From the NCBI GenBank assembly GCA_014654705.1, contig JACVZY010000071.1, positions 93,439-157,438 on the forward strand: a stretch of DNA of 64,000 bases, in the 5' to 3' direction. Made by a program: the position numbers and the translations under genes. The notes under the pieces were generated by a model. That model was not told the DNA's origin. It saw only the letters and a program-made list of their open reading frames with translations, and did no database searches. This stretch comes from Ignavibacteria bacterium (lineage in GTDB: Bacteria > Bacteroidota > Ignavibacteria > Kapaibacteriales > UBA4661). Positions 50,453 through 59,136 of the stretch are shown here, one piece after another (position 1 is the first letter of the stretch; each line of letters opens with the position of its first letter).

Positions 50453-51613
50453 CTATTGAAGTTCTTTGAGTTGTTGCTTGAGTTGTTTTGCCGCCAGAGC
50501 ATAGCCACCGTTTGCGGTGTCAATAAAGTGAATATGCGATGTTGCCGATTGCAGAAAACAAGTCATCAGTGCACGGTCAGCAATGTGAATGCCATAGACG
50601 ATTGTGCCTTCCTTACGTCGAGATTCAAAGTAGTCAACAAGATTACGTCTGTTTTCGGGCGTACAAGCAATTACCATTTTGAGCGAACCATCGAACTTCT
50701 GAATATCGGCATGAGCAATTATATCACTGCGAACTGCCTCAGCGCTTGTGCGCGGAAGAAGCCGTACAATAAGATTTTGAACGGCAAAACCAGCGTAGGC
50801 AAGCCAGTAGCGCAAGTCTTTGCGACCATGATGATTAATCCTTGCATTGCGCTCCGCCGCTTGTACGTTTGCAGTAACAGCAAGATTCTGAACCGAAAGT
50901 GGATGATGTTCTGCTTCTGAGCCGCAAATGCGCCATATTTCACGCAGAATATCTCGCAAACGTGGCTCTGTACCGTTGTTTGGTTGGTTGAGAGTTTTAA
51001 CAATAAGGCTTACGGTTTCGCCTTTTGGACTGGGAATATCTAACCAATTGCAAACAAAGCCCGAAAAATCAGCCTCTTGCTGCGGAATATAATTAGTTGG
51101 GAGTAAAAATTCCTGCCCCTGAGAAGGGCTTTTTATCAATGCTTCAGCCATCTCAAGACCGGAGCCGATGAGCATAGCCTGATACAAAGCCTCAGATACA
51201 CCCAACTTCAGTACCTTTAGTTCATGCCCAGCTTCGTTGAGCAAGGACATTGGTACAAATCCGACACGCAAATCCAAAGCGAACATCTCTTTGCATAACA
51301 TTCGAGTGCTGGCAAGTACATCTCGCGCTACGGACAGATGCGAATGATGAAGAAGCATCGTAACGCCGTCGCCGCCAAAGACAAAGGGAAAATCAAGATT
51401 GCCGAGCGCGTTAGCAACAGCCATTGCGGCAAGACCTCCGGCGGTATTGACATCTTTATACTTTCCGTTCTCAATAGCTTCTGTGGAATTGACTACATCG
51501 GTTATGACAATGTACCAGTCCTTTGGCAAAGCCTCGTATTTACGTGCCTCGCTGATAGCGAGAAAATCACCGACGGGTGTAAGATTTCGATAGAAGTCTT
51601 GACTGTCAGCCAT
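50453..51613 (-). CDS. DUF3095 cyclase-like protein
   Basis: Cytoplasmic protein of ~386 residues of the DUF3095 family. Near the N-terminus DWYIVITDVVNSTEAIENGKY and FPFVFGGDGVTMLLHH resemble the two metal-binding Asp segments of class III nucleotidyl cyclases (DxxNST and GGDG), so it may bind or cyclise a nucleotide. The rest is a family-specific region with HHPLSVQNLAVTANV. Start is the ATG at 51613 (MADSQDFYRNL); an upstream TTG adds four residues. Activity is unproven for the family. Confidence 0.75.
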   Translation of the reverse strand: MADSQDFYRNLTPVGDFLAISEARKYEALPKDWYIVITDVVNSTEAIENGKYKDVNTAGGLAAMAVANALGNLDFPFVFGGDGVTMLLHHSHLSVARDVLASTRMLCKEMFALDLRVGFVPMSLLNEAGHELKVLKLGVSEALYQAMLIGSGLEMAEALIKSPSQGQEFLLPTNYIPQQEADFSGFVCNWLDIPSPKGETVSLIVKTLNQPNNGTEPRLRDILREIWRICGSEAEHHPLSVQNLAVTANVQAAERNARINHHGRKDLRYWLAYAGFAVQNLIVRLLPRTSAEAVRSDIIAHADIQKFDGSLKMVIACTPENRRNLVDYFESRRKEGTIVYGIHIADRALMTCFLQSATSHIHFIDTANGGYALAAKQLKQQLKELQ

Positions 51614-51785
51614 GATAATTTGCAAAGCGTGTGAATGAAGTGTTTTGCAAATCTACATTAAAATTTGCCGACTATTGGTATATCAAGTGCTCAATGAATG
51701 GTTCTATAAAATTTTCACCTGTGCTGTGATGCTTCCACTTTTTAACCAATACGAAGGAAACCAACAAACGGTTTTATGGAAAAAC

Positions 51786-52973
51786 TTAAAACGCTTCGGT
51801 GAAAGAGATATATGGATATAATGTTTGTGTGGCAAAGCCATAGCCCAAATCTATCCGAAGATTAATACGCTCTTCAGGCACAAGGGCAAAACGCAAGCCC
51901 GCTCCAATGCTGTGCTTCAGCGTTGTAAAATCGAATGCTGACGGCGTAGAAGCAACATTACCCGTCGCCGCAAAAACAACACCACCAAACCGCCACCAGA
52001 TAGGAAAACGATATTCTGCTTGCACAAGTCCCAACGTTTTATCACGAAAGCGCCCACCAAAATACCCTCGTGCCATCGCAGCACCCTGAATGGTTGTACC
52101 TAAAAAGCCCATGCGAAAAAATGGAATACCGCTCGTCATAGCATCGGCGTACAGTTGAACAGCAAGGGTGTTCGCAAAGCCTTCTGCTTCTGCCGTTGAA
52201 GCGCTAAACGTCCAGTATTTACGCACATCCAGCGTCCAGCGCCACCCTTCAAAGGCACTGCCCAACAAACGCGAATAGGTTACAATGCGCATATCAACAA
52301 GCTCACCGGTGCGAGCCGAAACAGTCCTGTCTCGCCTGTCGTAATTCAACGACAAACCCAAGCCCGCAAGCAAACCGCCATTTCGTCCCACGATGGAATC
52401 CGCTCCCGTGCGCTCAAGCAAGCCCCCCATCTGACGTTCGATAACATTTTGATAATCAAAATCACAATACATACCGACATTCACACCATTTCTGATGCCC
52501 TGCCCGTTCAGACTAAACCACACACTACCAATAGCTGCAGCACGAAAAATGGTAAATGGCTCACGATTTGATTCCGGCAAATCATTGCCAACGCCATAAA
52601 AATAATCGGGATACCGTGAGACTTCAAACTGCCCGAAAAGACGGATATTTTCGCGGTTGAAATAGAGTTCTGGTAAGACACTTGCCACAAATTGATTCCG
52701 CAAAGTGTACTGCACGCCGCCAAAAATCTGGTTCAGACGACTCGTCGAGTCTCCGTCGGGCTGAGAGAAATAGTAGAGACCGCCAATGGTAAGAGAAAAT
52801 TGCGTTTCCGGCGCATAGCCCGGCACGGGCAGAACGCGCCATCCTGTGCGGTTGGTGGTGGTGGCAGTGGTGAAGGTTTCTTGTGCGAAAATCTGATAGG
52901 CTGCGAAAAAAACAGTAGCCAAATGCACGAGAAGAATAACTACACCAAAGTGCTTTAACATGAGGTTTTTCAT
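51786..52973 (-). CDS. Omp85/BamA-like outer-membrane barrel without POTRA
   Basis: Outer-membrane beta-barrel protein of 395 residues with a signal peptide (FGVVILLVHLATVFFAAYQIFAQ). The body has alternating aromatic/hydrophobic strands and ends in Phe (ISFTEAF), as barrel proteins do. The segment MARGYFGGRFRDKTLGLVQAEYRFPIWWRFGGVVF is that of the D15/BamA family, with the RGY/GRFRD loop-6 signature. No POTRA domains are seen, so it is a stand-alone barrel, not BamA itself. Function is uncertain. Confidence 0.78.
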   Translation of the reverse strand: MKNLMLKHFGVVILLVHLATVFFAAYQIFAQETFTTATTTNRTGWRVLPVPGYAPETQFSLTIGGLYYFSQPDGDSTSRLNQIFGGVQYTLRNQFVASVLPELYFNRENIRLFGQFEVSRYPDYFYGVGNDLPESNREPFTIFRAAAIGSVWFSLNGQGIRNGVNVGMYCDFDYQNVIERQMGGLLERTGADSIVGRNGGLLAGLGLSLNYDRRDRTVSARTGELVDMRIVTYSRLLGSAFEGWRWTLDVRKYWTFSASTAEAEGFANTLAVQLYADAMTSGIPFFRMGFLGTTIQGAAMARGYFGGRFRDKTLGLVQAEYRFPIWWRFGGVVFAATGNVASTPSAFDFTTLKHSIGAGLRFALVPEERINLRIDLGYGFATQTLYPYISFTEAF

Positions 52974-52986
52974 TCGATGCGACTAT

Positions 52987-54291
52987 TTATTTTGACTTGA
53001 GGAGACCAAAAAAATCCAGCGTATCCGGCACTGCCCTCCACAAGAGACGTAAAGGGAAGTGCAGCCGCGAACGGACAAAACTGAATACTAACACGCCCAG
53101 CGTAATGGTATAAATCACAAAGCCAAGCGGCGCTAAGGTTGGTAATTGTAAGTATCCGACACCGACAAGTGCCGTCAAGCCTGCCGCGACAGCCACAATA
53201 ATAAACACCAGCAAGCGTCGCATTTCCCCAAACGCCAGCAGAACAGGTAGAAGCGCCACGAAGGGCATTGCCGGAGCCGCAAAGGAAAGAAGGCGAAAAT
53301 ACCCGATAGCAGCAGCATACTTCGGCGAAAGCAGATGGGAAATCACATATTCTGCAACGTTTAACTCTGTAAGCACGACCACTGCAAGCGTTGCCGCAAG
53401 ACTAAAGGAGAGCATTTTGGAGAGCATTGCTACTAGCTCCGTTTGGCGGTCTTCATGCACAAGCCGCACCGTAGCAGGATAGACAAGGCTCGTAACGGCA
53501 CTAAATCCTTCGTCAAAAAAGCGAAACAGCGTTTTTGCTGATTGATACACACCGACGGTCGCGGTGCCAAAAAAAAATTGCAGCACTGTTACGTCAAGTT
53601 GACGGACGGTATTCCCGAGCATACTGGCTGTTCCTTGATATGCTCCGGCATGAAAAAACTCACGCTGCGTCATGTTCTTCGCACCCTTGAAGAATAGCTG
53701 CTTCCGCGTAATCCACAACGCCGTGAGGGAGCTTGCAGCCATGCCGACTGCGGCAATAGTGAACATGGCTTCAAAGGTTACTAAACGGTGTGTAGCGATC
53801 ATCCATGCGGTGAGCGAACACAGCGTCCCGATCCAGACAACGTTGATGACGAAAATTGCCCGCGCTTGCACATCGCGGATGAGATACTTTAAGCACAATG
53901 TTCGCGGAATACCCAGCAAACAAAATATCGGTAGATATGCTGCCACCGTACTTAGTCGCGGCTCACCAAGAAGCCATGCAAAGGGCAGTTGCAAAAGAAA
54001 AATGAGTGCCGACGCGCCCAGCACGATAATGATGTGCCACGTAATAGCAAAACGGTTAATACTCCCGCGTAACTCCTTGTCCGTCCCGAAAATAATGATG
54101 GATTGCAACACAAAACCATCACTCACAGCGAAGATAAAGGTCTGAAGCGCATTGCAGAGCGTGTACAAGCCCAATTCTTGAGGCGGCAGAGCGTTGTTCT
54201 GCATGATATTCACAAAACCATAGACAAGGTACAGCGCCTTGTCAGCAGCCGTCCACGATATTTTTGCGATATGGTCTTGGATACGAACCAC
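52987..54291 (-). CDS. Polysaccharide flippase (Wzx/MurJ-like superfamily)
   Basis: Multi-span membrane protein of 434 residues, about 12 hydrophobic segments, of the oligosaccharide flippase type: ELGLYTLCNALQTFIFAVSDGFVLQSI, an SMLGNTVRQLDVTVLQFFFGTATVGVYQSAKTLFRFFDEGFSAVTSLVYP-like central region, and late AAAIGYFRLLSFAAP. It probably moves a lipid-linked glycan across the inner membrane. It starts with GTG at 54291. It lies 75 bases after a GT9 gene on the same strand, supporting a cell-surface glycan role. A heptamer-repeat tract precedes it. Confidence 0.72.
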   Translation of the reverse strand: MVRIQDHIAKISWTAADKALYLVYGFVNIMQNNALPPQELGLYTLCNALQTFIFAVSDGFVLQSIIIFGTDKELRGSINRFAITWHIIIVLGASALIFLLQLPFAWLLGEPRLSTVAAYLPIFCLLGIPRTLCLKYLIRDVQARAIFVINVVWIGTLCSLTAWMIATHRLVTFEAMFTIAAVGMAASSLTALWITRKQLFFKGAKNMTQREFFHAGAYQGTASMLGNTVRQLDVTVLQFFFGTATVGVYQSAKTLFRFFDEGFSAVTSLVYPATVRLVHEDRQTELVAMLSKMLSFSLAATLAVVVLTELNVAEYVISHLLSPKYAAAIGYFRLLSFAAPAMPFVALLPVLLAFGEMRRLLVFIIVAVAAGLTALVGVGYLQLPTLAPLGFVIYTITLGVLVFSFVRSRLHFPLRLLWRAVPDTLDFFGLLKSK

Positions 54292-54301
54292 AGGGATAGG
54301 A

Positions 54302-54329
54302 AATGGCGAATGAAAAATTACGAATTACG
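54302..54329. repeat. Heptamer repeat tract (AATTACG-like) in intergenic space
   Basis: Four successive 7-base units AATGGCG, AATGAAA, AATTACG, AATTACG at 54302-54329, in the 75-base gap between the flippase start and the GT9 stop. The same motif recurs at 60151-60185. Weaker AATCAGG/AATCACG units continue downstream. Confidence 0.6.
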
Positions 54330-54366
54330 CCCGAGAAATCAAGCCTGAAGAATCAGGCGTGAGGAA

Positions 54367-55629
54367 TCACGGCGTTTGGGTAGTGTTTGGATGCACCAAA
54401 ACTGGATTACATTTGCGGGCGATTTCTGCATAGACTTCATCCACTGTAATTGTATTGAGGCAGTTCCGATGCCCGCAATTGGTCATATTCATACCGTTCG
54501 GTTTGATATGCCCCAAGACAAAACACGGGCTGCATGACAAATCCTTCCGAATGTCTGTGTGTTTGTCGGCGTTCAGCGATCGAAAACTTGCATAGTCTGT
54601 CATACCAAAAATACGCACCGTCGGCACTCCAAGCGCCATCGCAATATGCCCAACGCCGCTTTCATTGCCTACAAAAATATCGCTCTCGGCAAGTACTCGG
54701 CAGGTCGCCGCAAGGCTTTCAGTGCTGTGGTCGCCTGCACGGGGCGTAGAGACGACGGCTTTGGGAGCATCACTACTATTTGCATTGATTTCCCGTGCTA
54801 TTTCCTCCAGCAACTCGCGCTCCGATGCGTCGCCCAAAAGCGTGATTTCAGCACCATACTCATTGACAAGGCGCTTCGAGAGCGCCACAAAGCGCTGCGC
54901 TCCCCAATTCTTCCATGCCAGAAGTGGGCTGACGGCAGCGTGAATGGCAATGCGCGGCGTCATGCGAGGCGCAGAGCCAGAGATAGAGCGTGCTTTGGTC
55001 GTCATAGGCGGAGCAAAAAAGCGAAACGCCGCCTCATCGGTCGTCACGCTTGCACCTTCTGCCATTGCCAGCACAATGCGGGCGTAACGCTCGGTCTCGT
55101 GCACCTGCTCATCCGGCGTAAGAGCCGCTTGGTAATTCAAAAGCCAATCAGGACGAAACCTCGTTTTGCTGGCATTTTTAACGGCAAGTGTATGTCCGGC
55201 GCGGTGCGGGACGGTTTTGAGAAAAGGCACAAAATGCTCAATCGGTGCGGTGTAGGAACAGAAAGCACAGTCGTAGCCTTGCTTCGCAAGAAAGTGGTTC
55301 ATACTGCGACGTTCCGAGAGTGTCGCATCCTTAAATTCAAAAAAGTGCATTTCGGAAAAAAGGTCGGAGAGCTTGAGAACATGATAGGCGGCTGTGCGCT
55401 TGGAGCCGAGAAAATCAAATGAAGCGTTTGGAAAGAGTTCCTTCATTGCCCGAAGTGCCGGCAGAATCATTACTCCGTCGCCTAGCCCCAAATACCCGAA
55501 GACCAGTATCCGCCGAATGTGCAGGCGCTTTTCTTCGTTCATTGGTGCGTTGAGTTTGTGCGGACTCGGTCGAGAAAGGAGAATTTCCCCAAAAGCGACG
55601 ACGAGATTAACAAGACGTGATAGGCGCAT
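54367..55629 (-). CDS. GT9 family (heptosyltransferase-like) glycosyltransferase
   Basis: Probable LPS-core or surface-glycan glycosyltransferase of 420 residues. The GT9 pattern is clear: RRILVFGYLGLGDGVMILPALRAMKELFPNASF-like opening, IAIHAAVSPLLAWKNWGAQRFVALSKRL, and ESDIFVGNESGVGHIAMALGVPTVRIFG, with FMxLFG-type nucleotide-sugar residues. An in-frame ATG at 55542 (MNEEKRLHIRR) could be the true start; the first 29 residues are weakly hydrophobic. A late Cys-rich part (CSPCFVLGHIK, NCGHRNCLNTI) may bind metal. The acceptor is unknown. Confidence 0.8.
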   Translation of the reverse strand: MRLSRLVNLVVAFGEILLSRPSPHKLNAPMNEEKRLHIRRILVFGYLGLGDGVMILPALRAMKELFPNASFDFLGSKRTAAYHVLKLSDLFSEMHFFEFKDATLSERRSMNHFLAKQGYDCAFCSYTAPIEHFVPFLKTVPHRAGHTLAVKNASKTRFRPDWLLNYQAALTPDEQVHETERYARIVLAMAEGASVTTDEAAFRFFAPPMTTKARSISGSAPRMTPRIAIHAAVSPLLAWKNWGAQRFVALSKRLVNEYGAEITLLGDASERELLEEIAREINANSSDAPKAVVSTPRAGDHSTESLAATCRVLAESDIFVGNESGVGHIAMALGVPTVRIFGMTDYASFRSLNADKHTDIRKDLSCSPCFVLGHIKPNGMNMTNCGHRNCLNTITVDEVYAEIARKCNPVLVHPNTTQTP

Positions 55630-55654
55630 TTGTGCTTGGCTTGATTGGAGGGGT

Positions 55655-56305
55655 CTAGACGAGAAAAGGGTTTGTCCGGCGCTCTACGCCAATCCGTGTG
55701 CGCTCGCCGTGTCCGGGAAAGACGATAAAATCATCGTCCAACGGAAAAAGTTCTGTGCGAATGGCGTTCAGAAGCGTTTCGTGGTCGCCGCCCGGCAAAT
55801 CCGTTCTGCCAATGCTGCCCGCAAAAAGCGTATCGCCCACAAACGCCAGTTTTCGTGCGTGGTCTATGAAGCAGATACCGCCTTCGGTGTGTCCGGGTGT
55901 GTGGCGGACTTCGAGCACCCACGCGCCCACACTCAGCGTATCGCCACCGCGCAAATATCCGCCGTCCGCGTGGCAGGCTTCGAGCGTGAAGGGGAGCGGG
56001 AAGCCAGTGTATTTATTGGGTTCGCTCATGCGATACTCGTCGTCGGGATGCACGTAGATATGTGCCCCCGAAGCACGTTGGAGTTTTGCCGCATCGCCCG
56101 TGTGATCCCAATGCGAGTGCGTGAGCAGGATGTGGGTGATACGGACGTTCTCCTGCTTTGCGGCTTCCAGAAAATGGTCGGCGCTATCAATGGGAACGTC
56201 TATCACTGCTGCCACGCCTGCGGCGCTGTCGGAAATCATGTAGCCAAATGTCGCAACGGGACCCGATTCAACCGGAAAAATTTTGAGCGATTCATTCTGT
56301 GCCAT
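55655..56305 (-). CDS. MBL-fold metallo-hydrolase (glyoxalase II-like)
   Basis: Zinc hydrolase of 216 residues. The metal motif HxHxDH is THSHWDHTGDA; further ligands are in HTPGHTEGGICF (His), VGDTLFAGSIGRTDLPGGD (Asp) and FPGHGERTRIG (His), as in YcbL/glyoxalase II-type proteins. A C-terminal ERRTNPFL motif is also typical of that group. It lies 25 bases before the GT9 start on the same strand; a detoxification role is inferred. Confidence 0.88.
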   Translation of the reverse strand: MAQNESLKIFPVESGPVATFGYMISDSAAGVAAVIDVPIDSADHFLEAAKQENVRITHILLTHSHWDHTGDAAKLQRASGAHIYVHPDDEYRMSEPNKYTGFPLPFTLEACHADGGYLRGGDTLSVGAWVLEVRHTPGHTEGGICFIDHARKLAFVGDTLFAGSIGRTDLPGGDHETLLNAIRTELFPLDDDFIVFPGHGERTRIGVERRTNPFLV

Positions 56306-56354
56306 ACTGCTGCCATTTGCGATAGTGGTGCCGAAAAGAATAGTTTATCCCAAA

Positions 56355-57062
56355 TTACCATGAAAACGGGTGTTCTACAACCCCGTATTTACCGAGCTTG
56401 AGCGTTGTCAGGAATTTCTCGCGCACGGAGGTTTGCCCCGAAGCAGCGTTTGAGCGTGGGATATAGGTCACAATATCCACTCGCCCCAGAGATTCGTTTC
56501 GCGCTCCAAGTGCCTTAGAAAAGCCGATAAGTCGCTTTTCTTGCGGTTCAAAATCTTCTTCGGCTACGCGCCCGATGATGAAGAGCTTCGTGGGCAAAAT
56601 GTTGCTCGTAATCACGCCCGCGACGTGAGAAAGCAAGAGCGATTGCCGCTTGAGATTTTCGGGTTCTGCGCTAACAAGCGCTTGCAAGAAAAGATTTTGA
56701 AAATCTTTCAGCGACGTACAGCGCTTATAGACGGCTGTTCCGCTCACAAACATTTCGGTTATTGCTGAATCGGCTCCGATTTCGCGGGTGGCATCATCCA
56801 CGATATGCCGTGCTGTAACCGAATCCACCGGAGAAAGTACGGACGTAAACACCGTTCGCGTGGCAGGAATGGTGCGCTTTGCTACGGGTGCGCTCCGCTT
56901 GGGTGCCTGGCGGTAGAGCGCAATTAAAATTAAGCCGGTAATGCCCAGCACACCAATCAAACCATAGACGATGAGCCAGTTGCGGCGCTTTGGTGGCGGC
57001 ATCATGTCGGGTTCTTCGTACTCGGTGTTGAGTTCGGTTTGGTCGAGGTCTTGGGTGTTCAT
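56355..57062 (-). CDS. Unrecognised single-span membrane protein
   Basis: Protein of 235 residues that I do not recognise. A short acidic N-terminus (DLDQTELNTEYEEPD) and a basic PPPKRRN precede one membrane span (WLIVYGLIGVLGITGLILIAL, ~30-50), so most of the chain (about 55-235) is probably periplasmic. That part has mixed alpha/beta character, with FLQALVSAEPENLKR and KLFIIGRVAEEDF. The T9SS cargo gene ends 9 bases upstream of its start, suggesting co-transcription. Confidence 0.55.
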   Translation of the reverse strand: MNTQDLDQTELNTEYEEPDMMPPPKRRNWLIVYGLIGVLGITGLILIALYRQAPKRSAPVAKRTIPATRTVFTSVLSPVDSVTARHIVDDATREIGADSAITEMFVSGTAVYKRCTSLKDFQNLFLQALVSAEPENLKRQSLLLSHVAGVITSNILPTKLFIIGRVAEEDFEPQEKRLIGFSKALGARNESLGRVDIVTYIPRSNAASGQTSVREKFLTTLKLGKYGVVEHPFSW

Positions 57063-57071
57063 GACGTGGTG

Positions 57072-57959
57072 TTAGTTTTTGATAAGATGATGAAGAGTTC
57101 GTCTCTCAGGGCTACGAATCTCCAAAAAATATGCACCGGGCGGAAGTTGACGGCACGGTATCGTCGTCCGAAAGAGTCCGCTTGGTGCGTCTTGCTGTAA
57201 ACGAATAAGGTGCTGTCCGAGTGTATTCGTGATAGCGAGAGCAAGCGTCGCGGGGCGTTCAAGTGTGGTTTCAAGAGTAATGTCGTCGCTTGCGGGATTC
57301 GGGAATATGCGCTCTGGCACAGGCGGAATCATTTCCACGCTTGTTGGGCTTTGTGCTTGGATGGTAATTGTGGTAGATAATGGAGTTTGACAAATGCCAT
57401 CAAGAGTAAGCCGCAAAAAACCCGGCTGTTGCAGAAAAACAGTTGGGAGTGTTACGCTAACGAGCCGGTTACTCTGACGAAATGGGCGGAGAACGGTATC
57501 TCTGGTTTGGCTAATTGCAATAAATCTAGCTAGTCGTCCGCCTAGATTAAAAAAGCCTTCAAAAGTTATCTCAGTATCACGTGAGCCAGCTGGGATAAGC
57601 GTAGGCGTGACACGACCAAGCGCTGTACCAATCAAACTGCAGCCAAGAAAGGTAAAAGAAGCAGAAGATGTAGTTGTACCGATTAATTGAACAACTGTAA
57701 TCAGTCCACTCTCTGCATTAGAGCTAACAATCGCTCGTATTGTATCGCCAAAGTTATTAACCGTAAAATTTCGTATATCGACTCGACCTAAGAGCACGTT
57801 GGTAACATTCGCAAAGTTCTGCCCAATAATAGTAACGGTTTCACCTGATGAAGCGGCTGGCGGCTGAAAACGGAGAATAACAGGCTGCTGCGCCGAAAGC
57901 CGTGCAGAGAGCAGCACGACAAACACGAAAGTGAGAATGGGAGCAGAAAATTTTTGCAT
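57072..57959 (-). CDS. IPT/TIG-domain protein with T9SS sorting domain
   Basis: Exported protein of ~295 residues. A signal peptide (ILTFVFVVLLSARLSAQ) is followed by an IPT/TIG-like Ig-fold: ILRFQPPAASSGETVTIIGQNFANVTNVLLG. A Thr/Ser-rich middle follows. The last ~80 residues are a T9SS type A sorting domain (RIFPNPASDDITLE, LALAITNTLGQ, PPGAYFLEIRSPE). Start is the ATG at 57959; a GTG upstream adds 3 residues. Probably displayed on or released from the cell surface; partner unknown. Confidence 0.85.
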   Translation of the reverse strand: MQKFSAPILTFVFVVLLSARLSAQQPVILRFQPPAASSGETVTIIGQNFANVTNVLLGRVDIRNFTVNNFGDTIRAIVSSNAESGLITVVQLIGTTTSSASFTFLGCSLIGTALGRVTPTLIPAGSRDTEITFEGFFNLGGRLARFIAISQTRDTVLRPFRQSNRLVSVTLPTVFLQQPGFLRLTLDGICQTPLSTTITIQAQSPTSVEMIPPVPERIFPNPASDDITLETTLERPATLALAITNTLGQHLIRLQQDAPSGLFRTTIPCRQLPPGAYFLEIRSPERRTLHHLIKN

Positions 57960-57973
57960 AATGCGCACAGGTT

Positions 57974-58471
57974 TCAGGATGCAAGATGTAGTTTCTTCGG
58001 TCTTCCGGCTTTGCGCTCGGCTATACTATTCAAATCTATGGCTCGAATGAGATATTGCTTGCCAAATTTCCGTGCAGGCACTCGCCCTTGTTTCACGAGG
58101 AGCGCAAGGCGCTGACGGGAGATATTGATACGCTTTGCTGCTTCGGCAATAGACATTTCTAGGTTCTCGCTTACTCGCAAGCATGGACGCGGGTCGTCTT
58201 CAGGATGTTCTTTCCAATACTGTTTCGCAAATGCCGACGAATCGGGCTTACCTGCTAAAAGTGCCTCACCGCTTATATCTTCATCCAGCGCATCCCACGA
58301 AAGACTACCACCTGTTATGCTGCACTGCTTGCGTTCCTTAGGCGTAGCCAAGAGTAATCGGGGAAACCATGAATAGGGTACAGAAAGAGTTCTACCATCA
58401 TGGAAGGCAATCGTAAAGGCTCTCTCGCCAAAAGAGATAGTCTCAATTTCGGGGTCAGTAATGAGGTTCAT
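57974..58471 (-). CDS. DUF2442 domain fused to excisionase-like HTH
   Basis: Protein of ~165 residues. The N-terminal DUF2442 part has FHDGRTLSVPYSWFPRLLLATPKERKQ and WDALDEDISGEALLAG; the C-terminus (about 115-160) is an excisionase/MerR-like helix-turn-helix, MSIAEAAKRINISRQRLALLVKQGRVPARKF. DUF2442 proteins are often paired with DUF4160 as presumed toxin-antitoxin sets, but no DUF4160 gene is next to it. It may be an orphan antitoxin or a DNA-binding regulator. Start is the ATG at 58471; the upstream frame adds 12 residues. The stretch around it is AT-richer than neighbouring genes. Confidence 0.7.
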   Translation of the reverse strand: MNLITDPEIETISFGERAFTIAFHDGRTLSVPYSWFPRLLLATPKERKQCSITGGSLSWDALDEDISGEALLAGKPDSSAFAKQYWKEHPEDDPRPCLRVSENLEMSIAEAAKRINISRQRLALLVKQGRVPARKFGKQYLIRAIDLNSIAERKAGRPKKLHLAS

Positions 58472-58478
58472 GGATTTT

Positions 58479-59084
58479 CTAAAAGGTATAGCCGAGACTA
58501 AGTCCAATCACAGAAAGTGTAACATCAATACTATTACGAAATCCGAAGTAAATCAGAGGCATGAATCCTATGCGAAAGTTAAATCCGCCTTCAACTGGCT
58601 GGTAACGGTAGCCAATAGCCGTTGTCAGACCAAGAGCAGCGACTGAATAATCAGGTTTCGTTTTTGGACCAAAAAGATTAAACTGGCTGTACCGTCCGAA
58701 GGATGGTACAATTCCTAGCGCAACTTCAAGATGTCCCGGGCTACCAAAGTCATTTGTTAAGTAATTGATTATTAACGGCAAAGTAAAGAACGAATATTCT
58801 AGTGACACAATACTAAGACCAATACCGGTACGAAAACTCCAGTTATTGTGAAAACGATGATCGACATTGAGGGAAAGTATTCCACCATTTCCAAGTCCCT
58901 CCAAAAAAATTGTATTTCTCGGTCTGTTTGGGCTTTCTGCAATTAACGAATCCAATTGTGGACGCACCGTATTTTCGATCGTTCGCAACGAATCTATGCG
59001 CTCTTGAATGCGTTCGGTTGATTGTTGTGCGTTTGCTATCGTACTGAATACTAGCAGGAGAAACAAAGCGATAAGGGTTCGCAT
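58479..59084 (-). CDS. Small outer-membrane beta-barrel protein, unrecognised
   Basis: Exported protein of ~201 residues with a signal peptide (LIALFLLLVFSTIANAQ), then a short charged helix (STERIQERIDSLRTIENTV) and a barrel-like run of alternating strands: VDHRFHNNWSFRTGIGLSIVSLEYSF, YSVAALGLTTAIGYRYQ and a C-terminal LSLGYTF. The final aromatic residue fits an outer-membrane protein. No family is recognised. It starts at the ATG at 59084. The DUF2442 gene begins 7 bases after its stop. Confidence 0.6.
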   Translation of the reverse strand: MRTLIALFLLLVFSTIANAQQSTERIQERIDSLRTIENTVRPQLDSLIAESPNRPRNTIFLEGLGNGGILSLNVDHRFHNNWSFRTGIGLSIVSLEYSFFTLPLIINYLTNDFGSPGHLEVALGIVPSFGRYSQFNLFGPKTKPDYSVAALGLTTAIGYRYQPVEGGFNFRIGFMPLIYFGFRNSIDVTLSVIGLSLGYTF

Positions 59085-59136
59085 ACAAGAAAAATAATTG
59101 TTGAGCAAATAGTGGAGAACAGCATAAAATAACGTA

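Noticed and set aside
54559-56401. Two long plus-strand frames opposite the GT9 and MBL-hydrolase genes
   Set aside because: They mirror strongly supported minus-strand genes and their translations are Cys/Arg-rich with no recognisable domain.
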